A DNA stretch of 64,000 nucleotides from Verrucomicrobiaceae bacterium (lineage in GTDB: Bacteria > Verrucomicrobiota > Verrucomicrobiia > Verrucomicrobiales > Verrucomicrobiaceae): assembly GCA_947458455.1 (NCBI GenBank), contig CANGYJ010000001.1:603141-667140 (forward strand). Reading direction: 5' to 3'. The translations under genes were made by a program, and so were the position numbers. Positions within the stretch are counted from its first letter, which is position 1. Each line of letters begins with the position of its first letter. The notes beneath the pieces were generated by a model that was given only the letters and a program-made list of their open reading frames with translations, was not told the DNA's origin and ran no database searches. Shown here piece by piece: positions 27,048 through 36,385 of this stretch.

Positions 27048-29630
27048 ATGGCGGATCGCTACAAAATATATGAGAAACTCGGCGCTGGCGGCGTTGGAGC
27101 GGTCTTTCGTGCCTATGACAGCCAGTTGAAGAGATGGGTGGCGGTGAAAAGACTGCTCACTGCGAATGAGGCGGCGGAAGACAAAACCATCGCGGCAGAA
27201 CTGCGCCGGGAGGCCGACACACTGGCCTCGCTGCGGAATCCGAATGTGGTGACAATCTTTGACGTGGCGAGCGACGCCGAGGGTCTCTTCATGGTGATGG
27301 AGCTGTTGCAGGGGGAAGACTTGGCCCATGTGGTGGCCCGTGGTCCGCTTCCTTATGATGACTTCAAGGAACTGGCCTCTCAGACACTCGAAGGCCTGCT
27401 CTCGGCCCACCAGCATCACATTCTGCACCGCGACATCAAGCCGGAGAATATCAAGGTGGAGCGCCTGCCAGGCGGCCGGATGCAGGCAAAGATCATCGAC
27501 TTCGGTCTGGCCCGTGCGGGACTCCGCGCCCGCAAGCAGACGGAGGATCAGGAGGGTTCTGTCATGGGTTCCATTTTTTACATGGCCCCGGAGCAGCTCA
27601 CCCGGCAGCCGGTGGACGAACGCACGGATTTGTACTCTCTCGGTTGCGTCTGCTACGAAGCGCTGAGCGGTAAAAAAGCCTTCGATGGCGAGACGATGGC
27701 GCAAGTCATCGACAAGCATATCAACCACGATCTCATTCCGCTGCACATCATCGCCCCGCATGTACCACAATGGTTGGGAGCCTGGTGCATGCGCCTGATG
27801 GCACAAAAACCGGAGGACAGGCCCGCGAGTGCGCAGCAGGCCATCGAGGAGTTTCGTGCCTGGGAAAAAATGCCCCAGATGGTGCCTTACATGCCCTACA
27901 TGGGCATGTACCCGGGCTACGCGCAGCCGATGCAACAGCCCATCATGTATCCTGGCACCGGCGCGGTGCCCGTGGGCACGGGATACTTTCCGGTGATGGA
28001 CCCCCAGTCCATGACCTACGCGGAGCCGGTTCTGGAAGCGCAGCCCGTGCAGGAAATGGCGGCGATCACCACCCCGCTGTCTGCCGCGCTTTCACGGCCA
28101 TCGCCGCGCACCGCAGCGGCTCCGCTGGCGCATTCCCAGCGAGTGACGCCCACCCGCAAAACGGCACCTCCAGCCAAAACGAGAACCAGCCTAGCCAAAA
28201 CCAAACTGGTCATGATCGGGGGCGGCGTACTGGCCCTGATTCTCGTGGGTTACTTTTGGCTGAGCGACAGCTCTTCAGGCGGCTCTGGTGGGCGAATCAT
28301 CTCGACCATCGTGGACTCCAAGCCGCCTAAAGTGAGCTTCCAATTACCCCAGGACCGCATTTATCCGCCTTCGGACCGCAACATCACGCTTTTCTATGTG
28401 GGCAATACCGGCACGCTGAGCTCCCGCAAAGGTGGCGACGGCAATCTAGCCAAGGCAAACACCAACGAGGCCATCCTCGAATGGCGGGACATTTCGGAAC
28501 GCGGCAATGACAACATCCTGCGTGCGGCGAAAAACGACACCAGCTACGCACCCAAGCTGGTGGACTGGCCGGTGGCCAAAAGTGGCTCCGGCCCCAAGGG
28601 GGGGCGCAGGGTGCTCGATTTTCGCGTTCGTGATGGAAAGCCATCTGGGCTCGAACTGGTGAACCCGAAAGAACATGAGACGGCTTTCCCGTTCGGGAAG
28701 GACTCCGTGCTCGGTGAGGCCGGCCTGAGTATTTTGGCCGTCACTCAGGCGGATGGGAGCAAGCTGCCGATGCGCATTTTAGAAGTCGGTAATGACCAAG
28801 GTGCAGGGGCCGTGGTGAGGGTGGATGACAAAAAGAACCTCGTGGCCGAGATCAAGCAGGGGGCGTCCTGTGCCAAGATCGTTTCACGAGATGTGAATGC
28901 CACCGCAGCCTGCGTGTGGGCGCTGGTTTGGAATGTGAGTGGTTCGGTCGAGTTTCGTGCCAAGGACGCGGATGGGCGGGCATTCTCCGGCACAGCCAAA
29001 GTGGATGCCCCCCAAGGACCGCTTTTCCGCTGCTCGGTAGGCCGGGTAACGACGGAGGATGGCAAGGCAGCCGCAGCGGGGCCCGAGCAGTTTAATGGCT
29101 ACCTGGCGGAGCTGCTCGTCTATGCGAGTGCTTTGAAGCTCGATCAGGTGCAGCTCGCGGAAAGCCGCCTGCGTGACCATTATATTCAGGGTGGAGCCTC
29201 GCCGGTGAAGGACCGATTGAAGACCAAGCTGCCGTGGGTGGAGCCGCGCAATGCCTGGAAGCTCACCGCCAGCCACAAAGAAGGAGATGCGGCCAGAGCC
29301 GTGGACAGCAATCAAGGTACCCGTTGGGCCACTGGGGAGCCGATGAAGGGTGGGGAATGGTTCCAAGTCGAACTGCCATCTGAAATCGATATCACGGGTC
29401 TCGCGATGGACAGCCAGGCCAACTCGCAGGACTACCCACGCCAATTCAAAGTGGAACTCTCCAAGGACGGTAACTCATGGGAGCCGCCTGTGGTCACTCA
29501 AGATGGAAAATCACCTGTCATTGAAGTGGTATTTCCTTCTCCCCATCGAGCCAAATTCATCCGAATTACCCAAACGGGCATCTCCGGGAACAGCTGGGGA
29601 TTTCACGAGCTGGTGCTCTTCAAAAAGTAG
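27048..29630 (+). CDS. Transmembrane Ser/Thr protein kinase with discoidin-type C-terminal domain
   Basis: 860 residues. Kinase domain 1-270: glycine loop GAGGVGAVF, Lys34 in VAVKRL, HRDIKPEN at 127-134, DFG at 151-153, APE at 180-182, so it should be active. A Pro/Tyr/Met-rich linker (273-320) is followed by a basic stretch and one membrane helix (387-405). The outer part has a LamG-like region with EFRDWHDIS-type residues (EWRDISERGND near 470-480) and ends in an F5/8 type C domain (about 735-860: AVDSNQGTRWATGEP, FKVELSKDGNSW, AKFIRITQTGI). The layout suggests sensing of surface glycans outside and phosphorylation inside. Confidence 0.92.
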   Translation: MADRYKIYEKLGAGGVGAVFRAYDSQLKRWVAVKRLLTANEAAEDKTIAAELRREADTLASLRNPNVVTIFDVASDAEGLFMVMELLQGEDLAHVVARGPLPYDDFKELASQTLEGLLSAHQHHILHRDIKPENIKVERLPGGRMQAKIIDFGLARAGLRARKQTEDQEGSVMGSIFYMAPEQLTRQPVDERTDLYSLGCVCYEALSGKKAFDGETMAQVIDKHINHDLIPLHIIAPHVPQWLGAWCMRLMAQKPEDRPASAQQAIEEFRAWEKMPQMVPYMPYMGMYPGYAQPMQQPIMYPGTGAVPVGTGYFPVMDPQSMTYAEPVLEAQPVQEMAAITTPLSAALSRPSPRTAAAPLAHSQRVTPTRKTAPPAKTRTSLAKTKLVMIGGGVLALILVGYFWLSDSSSGGSGGRIISTIVDSKPPKVSFQLPQDRIYPPSDRNITLFYVGNTGTLSSRKGGDGNLAKANTNEAILEWRDISERGNDNILRAAKNDTSYAPKLVDWPVAKSGSGPKGGRRVLDFRVRDGKPSGLELVNPKEHETAFPFGKDSVLGEAGLSILAVTQADGSKLPMRILEVGNDQGAGAVVRVDDKKNLVAEIKQGASCAKIVSRDVNATAACVWALVWNVSGSVEFRAKDADGRAFSGTAKVDAPQGPLFRCSVGRVTTEDGKAAAAGPEQFNGYLAELLVYASALKLDQVQLAESRLRDHYIQGGASPVKDRLKTKLPWVEPRNAWKLTASHKEGDAARAVDSNQGTRWATGEPMKGGEWFQVELPSEIDITGLAMDSQANSQDYPRQFKVELSKDGNSWEPPVVTQDGKSPVIEVVFPSPHRAKFIRITQTGISGNSWGFHELVLFKK

Positions 29631-29685
29631 GATTGAGTTTGATCCACCCCTAGCGGCCTAAAGCATGTAATGGGTGAAGCCTGAA

Positions 29686-30061
29686 TCACTTCACGGCCGA
29701 CTTCCGCCGCCGGATTGGCATCAAGCTACCGAGCACTACCACAAGGACGCTGCCGGGCTCCGGCACGGGGGCCACGTTGAAGCTGAAATCGTCGAAGTAG
29801 TTTTTATAGCTCAGCGCCGTTATCCAGCGTGCCGCTGCGGAAATCCCAGCGGAGTTCGGTGACGGCATCGGCGTTCACGCCCAGGCTTTGTCCCGTGAGG
29901 ATGGAAACGGATGAACCGAGGGTAGCTGTGAGGTCGTCATAGGCACGCACACCCACATTGACCGTGTCGGATTGTGTGTCGAGCACCACAGACATTTCCG
30001 ACCAGCCCTGCGTGCCCACATGGCTGGCTGAGCTGATCCAGGAGCCTTCAGAGCCAGTCAT
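29686..30061 (-). pseudogene. 3' remnant of a PEP-CTERM protein, frameshifted
   Basis: On the minus strand the reading HMTGSEGSWISSASH, then EMSVVLDTQSDTVNVG and ELRWDFRSGTLDNGAEL is typical of the C-terminal half of PEP-CTERM proteins, but it hits TAA at 29804-29806. One base over, the frame continues as YKNYFDDFSFNVAP, then VPEPGSVLVVVLGS and MPIRRRKSAVK, a complete PEP-CTERM sorting signal with stop at 29686. A one-base shift near 29805-29815 therefore breaks the gene. No start or signal peptide is present; coding resemblance fades at about 30060, where a methyltransferase tail begins on the other strand. Confidence 0.7.
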
Positions 30062-30361
30062 GTGATACTGAACGAGATTTTCGACCCTGCAACCCACACC
30101 GAAAACGGATTGACCGAGGTCTTCTTGCTGAAATCCCTCCTCGCCCTCACCCGGCCTGGTGGTGAGGTGGTGGTAGGAAATCCCCCCTTCAGATCCAGCC
30201 GCGATGACCTGGAACTGCTCGGAGAATGGGTACTCACGCTTCGCGCGGAAAAGCAGCTTGTCGAACTGGCCCGCGAGGCCCGTGCGGCTCCCGGAGCCAT
30301 CTCCGTGCAATGCGAGCCGTCTGGTGTGAACCTCTTTCTTCACGTTCGCCGCCAAGACTAG
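30062..30361 (+). pseudogene. C-terminal fragment of a class I SAM-dependent methyltransferase
   Basis: About 99 codons, from a GTG or ATG-less open frame, read as the end of a methyltransferase: LLALTRPGGEVVVGNPPF matches the strand after motif III, and the end PSGVNLFLHVRR resembles the C-terminus of the group that includes fatty acid methyl ester-forming enzymes. The SAM-binding motif I is missing, so the protein cannot function alone. The fragment begins where the PEP-CTERM remnant on the opposite strand ends, so both genes have lost their 5' parts at the same point. Confidence 0.55.
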
Positions 30362-30480
30362 GCCTCCATCCATTGGCAAAGTTCTCCGCCGCTTGAAGAG
30401 AAACGAAGCGAGCCTTGACCATTCACGCTTCCCCGCCTTTGTAGTAGCCCTCGTTTTACCAGCCACACCACCCTGCACCT

Positions 30481-31650
30481 ATGTCGGATTTCATCGCCAA
30501 AAACATCGCCGAAGTCGCCCCCTCCATGACCCTTTCCATCACCGCCCAGGCGAAGGCGCTCAAGAAGCAGGGGGTCGATGTGCTGAACTTCGGGGCCGGT
30601 GAGCCTGACTTTGACACCCCCGCCCACATTACCGCTGCGGCCATCGAAGCCCTCCAGGGCGGCAAAACTCGCTATACCGAGAGCGCCGGCATCCTCGAAC
30701 TTCGCGAGGCCATCGCCGCCAAGTTCCTCGTGGACAATCAGCTCCAATATGAGCCATCCCAGATCAGCGTGAACTGCGGCGCCAAGCATTCCTGCTACAA
30801 CGCAATCCTCGCCGTCGTGAATCCCGGTGACGAAGTCATCATCCCCGCCCCTTACTGGACCAGCTATCCCGAGATGGTGCGCCTTGTCGGCGGCATCCCT
30901 GTGATCGTCGAAACGAAGCGCGAAAACGATTGGAAGATCACGCCAGAAGAATTCGAGGACGCCATGTCCCCGATGACCAAGATGATCATCATCAACAGCC
31001 CCGGCAACCCCACCGGCAGCGTCTATTCCAAGGAAGAACTTGCCAAGATCGGCGAAATCGCTGCGGGCGAAGACATCATCATCCTCAGCGATGAAATCTA
31101 CGAAAAGCTCGTCTATGCCGGTGAAAAGCACGTCTCCATCGCCAGCATCAGCAAGGAAATCTTCGACCACACCATCACCATCAACGGCTTCTCCAAAGCC
31201 TACGCGATGACCGGCTGGCGCCTCGGCTACACCGCCGCTCCGAAGAAGATCGCCGATGCCATCGACACCATTCAGAGCCACACCACCAGCAATCCGACCA
31301 CCTTCGCGCAATACGGTGCCCTCGCCGCCCTCCAGGGCGATCAGCAGATCGTGGCCGACATGCGTGACGAGTTCGACGTCCGCCGCCAATACATGATGAG
31401 CCGCCTCACCGGCTTCAAAAACGTCCGTGTCGTCGAGCCAAAGGGTGCCTTCTACTTCCTCGTGGACATTGAGCAGACCGGCATCAAGAGCGTGAATTTC
31501 TGCGAGAAGCTCCTCAGCAAGCAGCGCGTGGCCGCCGTTCCCGGCGTCGCCTTCGGCTCCGAGCACACCATCCGCTTCAGCTACGCCACCAGCCTTGAGA
31601 TCATCAACTCGGGCATGGACCGCTTCGAGGAGTTCTGCTCGCAGCATTAA
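30481..31650 (+). CDS. Aspartate aminotransferase, class I/II
   Basis: 389-residue cytoplasmic PLP enzyme of the Thermus-type aspartate aminotransferase group. Marks: VLNFGAGEPDFDTPAHI, TRYTESAGILELREAIA, IIINSPGNPTGSVYSKEEL, ILSDEIYEKLVY and the PLP lysine in TINGFSKAYAMTGWRLGY. In this subgroup some members also act on prephenate; the pheA gene lies 1.4 kb downstream on the other strand, which would fit, but that is inference. The next gene on the same strand starts about 50 bp later. Confidence 0.93.
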   Translation: MSDFIAKNIAEVAPSMTLSITAQAKALKKQGVDVLNFGAGEPDFDTPAHITAAAIEALQGGKTRYTESAGILELREAIAAKFLVDNQLQYEPSQISVNCGAKHSCYNAILAVVNPGDEVIIPAPYWTSYPEMVRLVGGIPVIVETKRENDWKITPEEFEDAMSPMTKMIIINSPGNPTGSVYSKEELAKIGEIAAGEDIIILSDEIYEKLVYAGEKHVSIASISKEIFDHTITINGFSKAYAMTGWRLGYTAAPKKIADAIDTIQSHTTSNPTTFAQYGALAALQGDQQIVADMRDEFDVRRQYMMSRLTGFKNVRVVEPKGAFYFLVDIEQTGIKSVNFCEKLLSKQRVAAVPGVAFGSEHTIRFSYATSLEIINSGMDRFEEFCSQH

Positions 31651-31700
31651 TCGAATGATAAAACGGCCTCCTCGTGGGGTATGGGACTCTCCTCATCCTC

Positions 31701-32999
31701 GTGAGCGCCGTTTCTCTTCTCAAAGACCTCGATTACTCCGTCCTGCAGCAATGCATGCATTGCGGCATGTGCCTGCCCACATGCCCCACCTACGTCGAGA
31801 CGAAGATGGAGCGAAACAGCCCTCGCGGCCGTATTTCCCTGCTTCGGGCGGTGGCAGATGGAGAGCTGGAAGTCACGAAAGCGCTTTCGGATGAGATGTA
31901 CTACTGCCTCGGCTGCCTAGCCTGCCAGACGGCTTGTCCGGCGGGGGTCAATTATGCCGAACTCTTCGAAACCGCCCGCGCCGAGGTGGAGCAGGCCGGA
32001 GTCGCCCAATCCACCCAACGTGATTTTTGGCGCTGGCTCACCCTGAACACGCTTTTCATGCGCCCGTGGCTGCTGCGACTCGTGGGACGCATGTTGAGGT
32101 TTTATCAAGCCACCGGCCTCGACCGCTTCATGCGCCGCATGAAGTTCTTCGGCCTCATGCCAGCCTCATTGGTGGCTTTGGAGCCTCAGACGCCGAAAAT
32201 CGCCACGAGTTTCTCCGATGAGTTGATTGAGCCCGTCGAGACGCCTGAGGGCGGGAAAAAGCATCGCGTCGGCATGCTCACTGGCTGCGTGCAGGATCTC
32301 GCCTTCTCCGACATCAACCGCGACACCGTCGATGTGCTGCTCGCGAACGATTGCGAGGTCGTGACGCCTCGCTCGCAGAGCTGCTGCGGCTCCCTGCACG
32401 CCCACAATGGCGAGTTGGAACTGGCCCGCGAACTAGCCCGCCGCCAGATCGACGCTTTCGATCTCGATTCACTCGATGCCATCATCACCAATGCCGGAGG
32501 CTGCGGTTCGCATTTGAAGACTTACGGCCATCTTTTGCATGGTGATCCGCTCTACGCGGCCAAAGCGGCCCAGTGGGACAAAAAGGTGAAGGACATCCAC
32601 GAATGGCTCGTGCAGGTTGGCCTTCGCAAGCCGCAGGCTGGCGCAGGCATCAGCGAGGTCACCTACCACGAGAGCTGCCATCTCTGCCATGGTCAGAAGG
32701 TCGTCGCCCAACCTCGCCAGGTCCTGCAAAGCATTCCCGGCCTCGTTTTGAAGGAACTCCCAGAGTCCAACTGGTGCTGCGGCAGCGCCGGCATCTACAA
32801 CATCACCCAGCCTGAGCAGAGCCGGAAGCTCCTCGACCGCAAAGTGGCCTGCGTGAAGTCCACCTGCGTCAGCGTCGTCGCCACCAGCAATCCCGGCTGC
32901 CATCTCCAGCTCGCCAACGGCCTCCGTGCTTCTGGTCAGACTGTCACGCAGCCGGTCACGCTACTGGCGCAGGCTTATCGGGCGGAGGAGAAGGCGTGA
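31701..32999 (+). CDS. glcF: Glycolate oxidase iron-sulfur subunit-like protein
   Basis: 432 residues from a GTG at 31701 (an in-frame GTG at 31674 would add nine residues). Two ferredoxin-type clusters are visible: CMHCGMCLPTCP and CLGCLACQTACP. Two CCG domains follow, LTGCVQDLAF with SQSCCGSLHAH and YHESCHLCHGQ with SNWCCGSAGIYN. This is the layout of GlcF, which passes electrons from glycolate or lactate oxidation to quinone. The flavin subunits GlcD and GlcE are not in the window, so the assignment to glycolate rather than lactate is tentative. Confidence 0.85.
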   Translation: MSAVSLLKDLDYSVLQQCMHCGMCLPTCPTYVETKMERNSPRGRISLLRAVADGELEVTKALSDEMYYCLGCLACQTACPAGVNYAELFETARAEVEQAGVAQSTQRDFWRWLTLNTLFMRPWLLRLVGRMLRFYQATGLDRFMRRMKFFGLMPASLVALEPQTPKIATSFSDELIEPVETPEGGKKHRVGMLTGCVQDLAFSDINRDTVDVLLANDCEVVTPRSQSCCGSLHAHNGELELARELARRQIDAFDLDSLDAIITNAGGCGSHLKTYGHLLHGDPLYAAKAAQWDKKVKDIHEWLVQVGLRKPQAGAGISEVTYHESCHLCHGQKVVAQPRQVLQSIPGLVLKELPESNWCCGSAGIYNITQPEQSRKLLDRKVACVKSTCVSVVATSNPGCHLQLANGLRASGQTVTQPVTLLAQAYRAEEKA

Positions 33000-33009
33000 T
33001 CGACTCGGA

Positions 33010-34128
33010 TCAGCGCTCCTCCACCCAGCTCGGAGCCGGGTAGCTGCCAAGGATCTTGGCACTCGCGGAGGCGCTGCCGAGGCCGCTGATGGCATCTTGA
33101 ATGCCGCTATCTTCGAAATGACCGCTTACTTCGAGGAAGAAGCGGGCTTGGCGGCCATCGCCGGGCATCGGGCGATTTTCGATCTGGCGGACGTTGACGT
33201 TTCGCGAGGCAAAGGCCTGCAAAATCTCCATCAGCGAGCCCACGCGGTCGCTCGCATCGACCATGAGCATCGTGTTGTCATTGCCGGAGGGCGGACCGCT
33301 GCGGCGGCCGAGGATGATGAAGCGTGTCTGCGTGGCGTAGGCCTTCGGTGAGGAGGCCAGCACCCGCAGGCCATGCAGTTCCGCTCCCAGCGGCGTGCCC
33401 AGCGCGGCGATGCCATCCTCGCGGGCGGCTTCTTCTGCGGCGAGGCTGGAACTGGAGCACTCGATCAAACGGGCACCGGGAAACTGCTCCACGAGCCATG
33501 GACGGCAATGAGCGATCATCTGCGGATGACCGTGAATGGCCGTGACTGGCTTCGAGGCATCGCGCAGCATCACGGCGGCATCCGCCTTCCACAAAATCTC
33601 CGCGTAAATGCGTAGCTCGCTGCCAGCTAAATGGTCGAGCGTGTGATGCACCGCGCCCTCGCTGGAATGCTCGATGGGCAGCACGCCGTAATCGACCTCA
33701 TGCGCCGCCACACGGTTGAAAACAGCCTCCGTGCTCGCCTCCGCCACATACTCCACGCAGTGGCCGAATTTGTTCACCGCCACCTGATGCGTCCACGAGC
33801 CAGCCGGGCCGAGAAAGGCGATTTTCAGGCTGTCCTCAAGGGCTAGCGCCGCGCTCATGATCTCACGGAAGATCGCACGAATGGCCCGCTCGGTGAGGCG
33901 ACCCTTCTGCTCTGCATTTAAAGCGGCCAGCTTGCGCAGGAGCTGATCCTCGCGGCCGGGCACATAGATATCGAGGTCGTCCTTCCGTTTGATCTCGCCC
34001 ACCTCGTGGACCAGCTCAGCACGTTCGTTCAGCAACCGCAGCAACTCGCGGTCGATGCGATCAATCTTCGAGCGGACTTCATCAAGTGACATGGCTTCCG
34101 CAGAGTCTCCGGTTGGGTTATTCGCCAT
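33010..34128 (-). CDS. pheA: Bifunctional chorismate mutase/prephenate dehydratase
   Basis: 372 residues from an ATG at 34128. Residues 12-95 are an AroQ chorismate mutase (VRSKIDRIDRELLRLLNERA). Residues 100-280 are the dehydratase: IAFLGPAGSWTHQVAVNKFG, VLPIEHSSEGAVHHTLDHL and the catalytic Thr in ATQTRFIILGRR. The ACT domain follows, with QIENRPMPGD standing for the ESRP motif of phenylalanine feedback control. It makes phenylpyruvate from chorismate. The start overlaps the end of scpB by 11 bp, so the two are translationally coupled. Confidence 0.96.
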   Translation of the reverse strand: MANNPTGDSAEAMSLDEVRSKIDRIDRELLRLLNERAELVHEVGEIKRKDDLDIYVPGREDQLLRKLAALNAEQKGRLTERAIRAIFREIMSAALALEDSLKIAFLGPAGSWTHQVAVNKFGHCVEYVAEASTEAVFNRVAAHEVDYGVLPIEHSSEGAVHHTLDHLAGSELRIYAEILWKADAAVMLRDASKPVTAIHGHPQMIAHCRPWLVEQFPGARLIECSSSSLAAEEAAREDGIAALGTPLGAELHGLRVLASSPKAYATQTRFIILGRRSGPPSGNDNTMLMVDASDRVGSLMEILQAFASRNVNVRQIENRPMPGDGRQARFFLEVSGHFEDSGIQDAISGLGSASASAKILGSYPAPSWVEER

Positions 34129-34849
34129 CGGGGGTTTCTTCCGCTGCGGCGGGGGCTTCTTGAGAGGCCACCGGGGCCAGAGCGAGCTGTTCCGCAGGCG
34201 ATTCGGCATTCTGCTGCGCCTGCCCTTCCTCAGCGGTGGGCAGTTTCACGCGGCGCAGTTCTTGAGCGTTGGGCATCTCATCGAGGGATTTGACGCCAAA
34301 ATGGTCCAGGAAAGCCTCCGTCGTGCCATAAAGCAGCGGACGGCCCGGCAGATCCGCCCGGCCTTCGATCTTCACCAGACCACGATCGACCAGTTGCTGC
34401 ACCATCGTGTCCACGGACACGCCGCGGACCGCCTCGATGCCCGCCCGCGTGATCGGCTGGCGGTAGGCGATGATCGCCAAAGTCTCCAAAGCAGGCTGGC
34501 TGAGACGCGGCACCTTTTTCCCCGGATAAAGGGCACGGCACCATTCGGCATACTCACCACGGGCGCAGATACGCCAGCCATTCACCCTCTCCACGATGGT
34601 AAAGGAATGCTTCTCCTGCTCGTAGCGGGCGATGAGGGCATCAAGCGAAGCGCGGATGGTCTCCTCCGTCACCTCGGCCAACGGAGCCACCCATTCCGGG
34701 ACGGGCGCACCTTCACCAGCCTCGCCGCTTTCCGTCGCTGCCCCGAGGATGTCCTTGGCCGTCTCCTTCACCGCCGTGCACATTTGCGGCACGCCCAGGG
34801 GTTCCTGGGAGGCAAAAAGGAGGGCTTCAACGATCGAGTTCAGTTCCAT
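34118..34849 (-). CDS. scpB: Segregation and condensation protein B
   Basis: 243 residues from an ATG at 34849. ScpB binds ScpA and Smc in the bacterial condensin that compacts and segregates chromosomes. The start MELNSIVEALLFASQEPLG and the winged-helix stretch LETLAIIAYRQPITRAGIEAVRGVSVDT, which is the signature of the family, are clear, as is LVKIEGRADLPGRPLLYGTT. The C-terminal 50 residues are low-complexity (Ala, Pro, Glu, Gln) and go beyond the usual end. scpA is not adjacent in this window. It shares a transcript with pheA. Confidence 0.95.
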   Translation of the reverse strand: MELNSIVEALLFASQEPLGVPQMCTAVKETAKDILGAATESGEAGEGAPVPEWVAPLAEVTEETIRASLDALIARYEQEKHSFTIVERVNGWRICARGEYAEWCRALYPGKKVPRLSQPALETLAIIAYRQPITRAGIEAVRGVSVDTMVQQLVDRGLVKIEGRADLPGRPLLYGTTEAFLDHFGVKSLDEMPNAQELRRVKLPTAEEGQAQQNAESPAEQLALAPVASQEAPAAAEETPDGE

Positions 34850-34938
34850 GCGAAAGGTCGCCAATCTCAAGCGAGGCCCGGCAATGAGTCAAACCTAGAT
34901 TGCCACGCCGCCCAGGGGTTCGGAGAGCCTCGCCCCCA

Positions 34939-35958
34939 TTATTTCACCCGCTTCAACTTGAGCAGCGGAGCCGCTGGCGAGGCAAACTGCGCCACAAACA
35001 GGTTTCCCGCCGCGTCGGCACAAACGCCGTGCGGATGGATGAACGTCCGCCGGTCACTCTGCATGGGCTGAAGCACGCCGTTTTGATACTCGGCCGCCGG
35101 AGCGCCGATATTCGAGACGATCTTCCACTGCGCATCCACGATGGAGATGAAACCGGGGGATTCCTTCACCTTTGGCCATTGATCGCCGAGATGCGGGATG
35201 ATCGTGAAAGGGCCGAAAGGGATGATGTCACGCGGATTGCCGCCGGGGAAAGGCATCTGGTCGATGAATTGCCCGTCGAGGCTGAAGCGCCGGATTTCCT
35301 GCTGATCGCTCATCGCAATGACCACTCGCGGCGTGCCATCGCGATCATCGAAAGCCCCGCCGTGCGGCCCCCAGTGTTCAAGGCGGTCTTTTTCGTCGCC
35401 AAGATCCCCGCCCCAGGTGCGGAGCAGGCTGCCATCCGGCTTGTATTGGAAGATGTAATCCTTCCCGTAACCATCAAACACCGCAAACGAGCCGTCTCTG
35501 AAGTGAATCGTCTTTGAGGGGCGATACTCAGCCTCCGTCGCATGCAGCTTCGCCTCGGCGGGCCAGGGATAAACGGCCAGTTCCTGGCCATCGAGCGTCA
35601 GTTTGCGGACCTGATGGAGTTGCGTGTCGGTGATGAAGAGCACCTCGGAGCCATCCGCCTCCCGCACGAGACTCAGGCCATGCGCACCGGGCATCCGAGC
35701 GGTCCAGTGGGTGATGAGAGCACCGCTTTCCGCATTGAGGATGACCACATTGTTGCGGGCGTCATCGGTCAAAAACAGCAACCGCCCCTTCGAGTCGATC
35801 ACCACCGCATGGCCGTTTTTCACATTCACCTTCGCCAAAGCCTCGCGCCCCCATTCTGGCACCACTTGATAACGAAACTCGCCCTGGCCGAGGATTTCAT
35901 CCGCAGCGGGGGCGAGTGTGGCAAAGGTCAGAACGAGGAGAGAGGCCAGCGTGCGCAT
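34939..35958 (-). CDS. Exported six-bladed propeller protein
   Basis: 339 residues with signal peptide MRTLASLLVLTFATLAPA. Blade-like repeats: GHAVVIDSKGRLLFLTDD, GAHGLSLVREADGSEVLF, IHFRDGSFAVFDGYGKDY and IHPHGVCADAAGNLFVAQ. It resembles 6-bladed propellers of the NHL/peptidyl-glycine-lyase group found in many PVC secretomes; no catalytic function can be assigned. The upstream neighbour on the same strand is a small metal-binding secreted protein, with 28 bp between them. Confidence 0.85.
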   Translation of the reverse strand: MRTLASLLVLTFATLAPAADEILGQGEFRYQVVPEWGREALAKVNVKNGHAVVIDSKGRLLFLTDDARNNVVILNAESGALITHWTARMPGAHGLSLVREADGSEVLFITDTQLHQVRKLTLDGQELAVYPWPAEAKLHATEAEYRPSKTIHFRDGSFAVFDGYGKDYIFQYKPDGSLLRTWGGDLGDEKDRLEHWGPHGGAFDDRDGTPRVVIAMSDQQEIRRFSLDGQFIDQMPFPGGNPRDIIPFGPFTIIPHLGDQWPKVKESPGFISIVDAQWKIVSNIGAPAAEYQNGVLQPMQSDRRTFIHPHGVCADAAGNLFVAQFASPAAPLLKLKRVK

Positions 35959-35986
35959 GCGAAACGCAAACGGCCCCGACCACGCC

Positions 35987-36214
35987 TTATTTCGCGGCGT
36001 CCTTTTTCTTCACCGGATACTTGCCGGGAGATTTCTCGAAGGCGGTGAGGCAGTCCATGCAGCAAAAAGCCACCGGGCCATCGGCGGTCTTCATGCGGTA
36101 AATAGGACGGGCTGCCTTGGCATCGACAGGGCAGATATCATTGATCGGCCAGGCAGCGAGCACCGTGGTGGCCATCGCCAAGCTGGCGATCAGAGGAGCA
36201 AACAACGATTTCAT
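35987..36214 (-). CDS. Small exported YHS/TRASH-like protein
   Basis: 75 residues. The signal peptide ends near TTVLAAW. The mature part has three to four cysteines in the order CPVDAKAARPIYRMK and FCCMDCLTAFEKSPGKY, which matches the YHS/TRASH fold (C near the start, then CxxC followed by xxF), a proposed metal-binding module. It might handle copper or another heavy metal in the periplasm. It is the first gene of a likely two-gene transcript with the propeller gene. Confidence 0.75.
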   Translation of the reverse strand: MKSLFAPLIASLAMATTVLAAWPINDICPVDAKAARPIYRMKTADGPVAFCCMDCLTAFEKSPGKYPVKKKDAAK

Positions 36215-36385
36215 AAGATTGGTAGGTGGTGGTGGTTGAATTGCGCGTCACCCCTCTGAACGCCCCAGCCGCCCATCATCATAGCCCTTCGCAAATCCCG
36301 CTCATGGAAGACCAAGCGAGGCACAGGACAGCGTGACGCCAAGTTCCCGCTTGTGCCTTCCCTGCCCTTCGGCGTTCAATGACCC

